From Kiritimatiellia bacterium (GTDB taxonomy: Bacteria; Verrucomicrobiota; Kiritimatiellia; RFP12; UBA1067): DNA of 6,311 nt. The notes under the pieces are model-generated. The model ran no database searches, was not told the origin of the DNA, and worked only from the letters and a program-made list of their open reading frames with translations. Positions 5,919 through 6,311 of this stretch are shown piece by piece (positions within the stretch are counted from its first letter, which is position 1; every line of letters starts with the position of its first letter). The stretch lies in assembly GCA_017547265.1 (NCBI GenBank), contig JAFYQC010000304.1:1-6311 (forward strand). Reading direction: 5' to 3'. Made by a program: the position numbers and the translations under genes.

Positions 5919-6311
5919 ATGAACGGCAAATTCGTACAGCAGGGCCTTTACAGGCGAGAATACGAGCACGACGCGTGCGGCGTCGGAATGGTGGCCAACC
6001 TCTCTGGCGAGGCGAACCACGACATCGTCGAGAAAGGCATGACGATACTGAAGCGGCTCATGCACCGCGGCGCGACCGGCAACGATCCGGAGACCGGCGA
6101 CGGCGCAGGGCTTCTTATGAGGATTCCCCACGGGTTCTTCAAGAGGGTTTTGTCTCGCGCAGAGACGCAGAGACGCAGAGAGGATAAGGTTTTTGGAGTG
6201 GGGATGCTCTTCGGCGGAAAGGGAGAAGAGAAAAAGATTGAAGCTGTCGTAGAGGAGAATGGCTGCGAGATAATCGCGTGGCGCGACGTGCCGGTTAATC
6301 CTGATGCAATA
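5919..6311 (+). CDS. gltB: glutamate synthase large (alpha) subunit, N-terminal 131 residues only
   Basis: The start of a protein that is normally about 1,500 residues; it is open to the right edge. The N-terminus LYRREYEHDACGVGMV (10-25) is the GltB class II amidotransferase entry: Cys20 should become the N-terminal nucleophile after a 19-residue propeptide is removed. LMHRGATGNDPETGDGAGLL (47-66) is the matching conserved block. GVGMLF (93-98) follows. This domain hydrolyses glutamine and sends ammonia through a tunnel to the FMN/Fe-S synthase domain beyond the window. GAGGA (5907-5911) lies seven bases before the ATG, and only 16 bases separate it from glmS, so it is cotranscribed. Residues about 80-88 (RAETQRRRE) are encoded by three tandem CGCAGAGA units; the stretch between HGFF and FGVGM is near the usual length, so the repeat appears to have replaced or diversified a surface linker without breaking the frame. 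Confidence 0.95.
   Translation, partial: MNGKFVQQGLYRREYEHDACGVGMVANLSGEANHDIVEKGMTILKRLMHRGATGNDPETGDGAGLLMRIPHGFFKRVLSRAETQRRREDKVFGVGMLFGGKGEEKKIEAVVEENGCEIIAWRDVPVNPDAI
6153..6183 (+). repeat. short-period dispersed repeat inside gltB, three perfect units
   Basis: CGCAGAGA occurs three times in perfect tandem (6158-6165, 6166-6173, 6174-6181), preceded by TCTCG and followed by GG. At 24 bases the array is a multiple of three and keeps the gltB frame. I recognise this sort of sequence (CGCAGAGACGCAGAG) as a dispersed repeat common in several environmental bacterial genomes, usually between genes. Its relative lies in gltD at 3708-3740 on the other strand. Confidence 0.85.

Noticed and set aside
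5975..6187. 70-codon + strand frame ending SRRDAETQRG
   Set aside because: It is out of frame with gltB, and its tail is just the translation of the CGCAGAGA repeat in another frame.

Overview
The window is bacterial and carries a nitrogen-assimilation cluster read on the + strand. It is preceded by the 5' part of a minus-strand AbiEi-type antitoxin gene that runs off the left edge. The likely host is a Gram-negative-type bacterium, possibly of the PVC group (Kiritimatiellota/Lentisphaerota/Verrucomicrobiota). That is a low-confidence inference from sigma-54 use, the flavour of the P-II protein and the short-period dispersed repeats; no marker gene settles it.

Layout. (1) 1-325, minus: partial abiEi-like antitoxin gene, with a palindrome (332-354) just upstream that could be its operator. 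(2) 326-620: AT-rich intergenic region ending in a textbook sigma-54 (-24/-12) promoter at 559-576. (3) 621-2343: a P-II signal-transduction gene and an ammonium transporter gene (amt), separated by an 85-base spacer that holds a 27-base-arm inverted repeat. (4) 2344-2660: gap with a strong hairpin, a 10-base tandem repeat and a second sigma-54 promoter (2614-2631) very similar to the first. (5) 2661-6311: gltD (glutamate synthase small subunit), glmS (glucosamine-6-phosphate synthase) and gltB (glutamate synthase large subunit, cut by the right edge), tightly spaced as an operon.

How the genes work together: Amt imports ammonium and the P-II protein probably gates Amt according to 2-oxoglutarate and ATP/ADP. 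GltB and GltD turn glutamine plus 2-oxoglutarate into glutamate. GlmS, also a glutamine amidotransferase, channels glutamine nitrogen into amino sugars for the cell wall. The paired sigma-54 promoters suggest that both units are switched on together, presumably by one nitrogen-responsive enhancer-binding protein encoded elsewhere.

Most notable observations: an in-frame short-period repeat of the CGCAGAGA type lies inside BOTH glutamate synthase subunit genes, in opposite orientations; glmS sits between gltD and gltB; the P-II protein lacks the uridylylated Tyr51; and an antitoxin gene is hidden at the left edge. I see no clearly new biological system. The proteins are recognisable families and the novelty is in their arrangement and the repeats.
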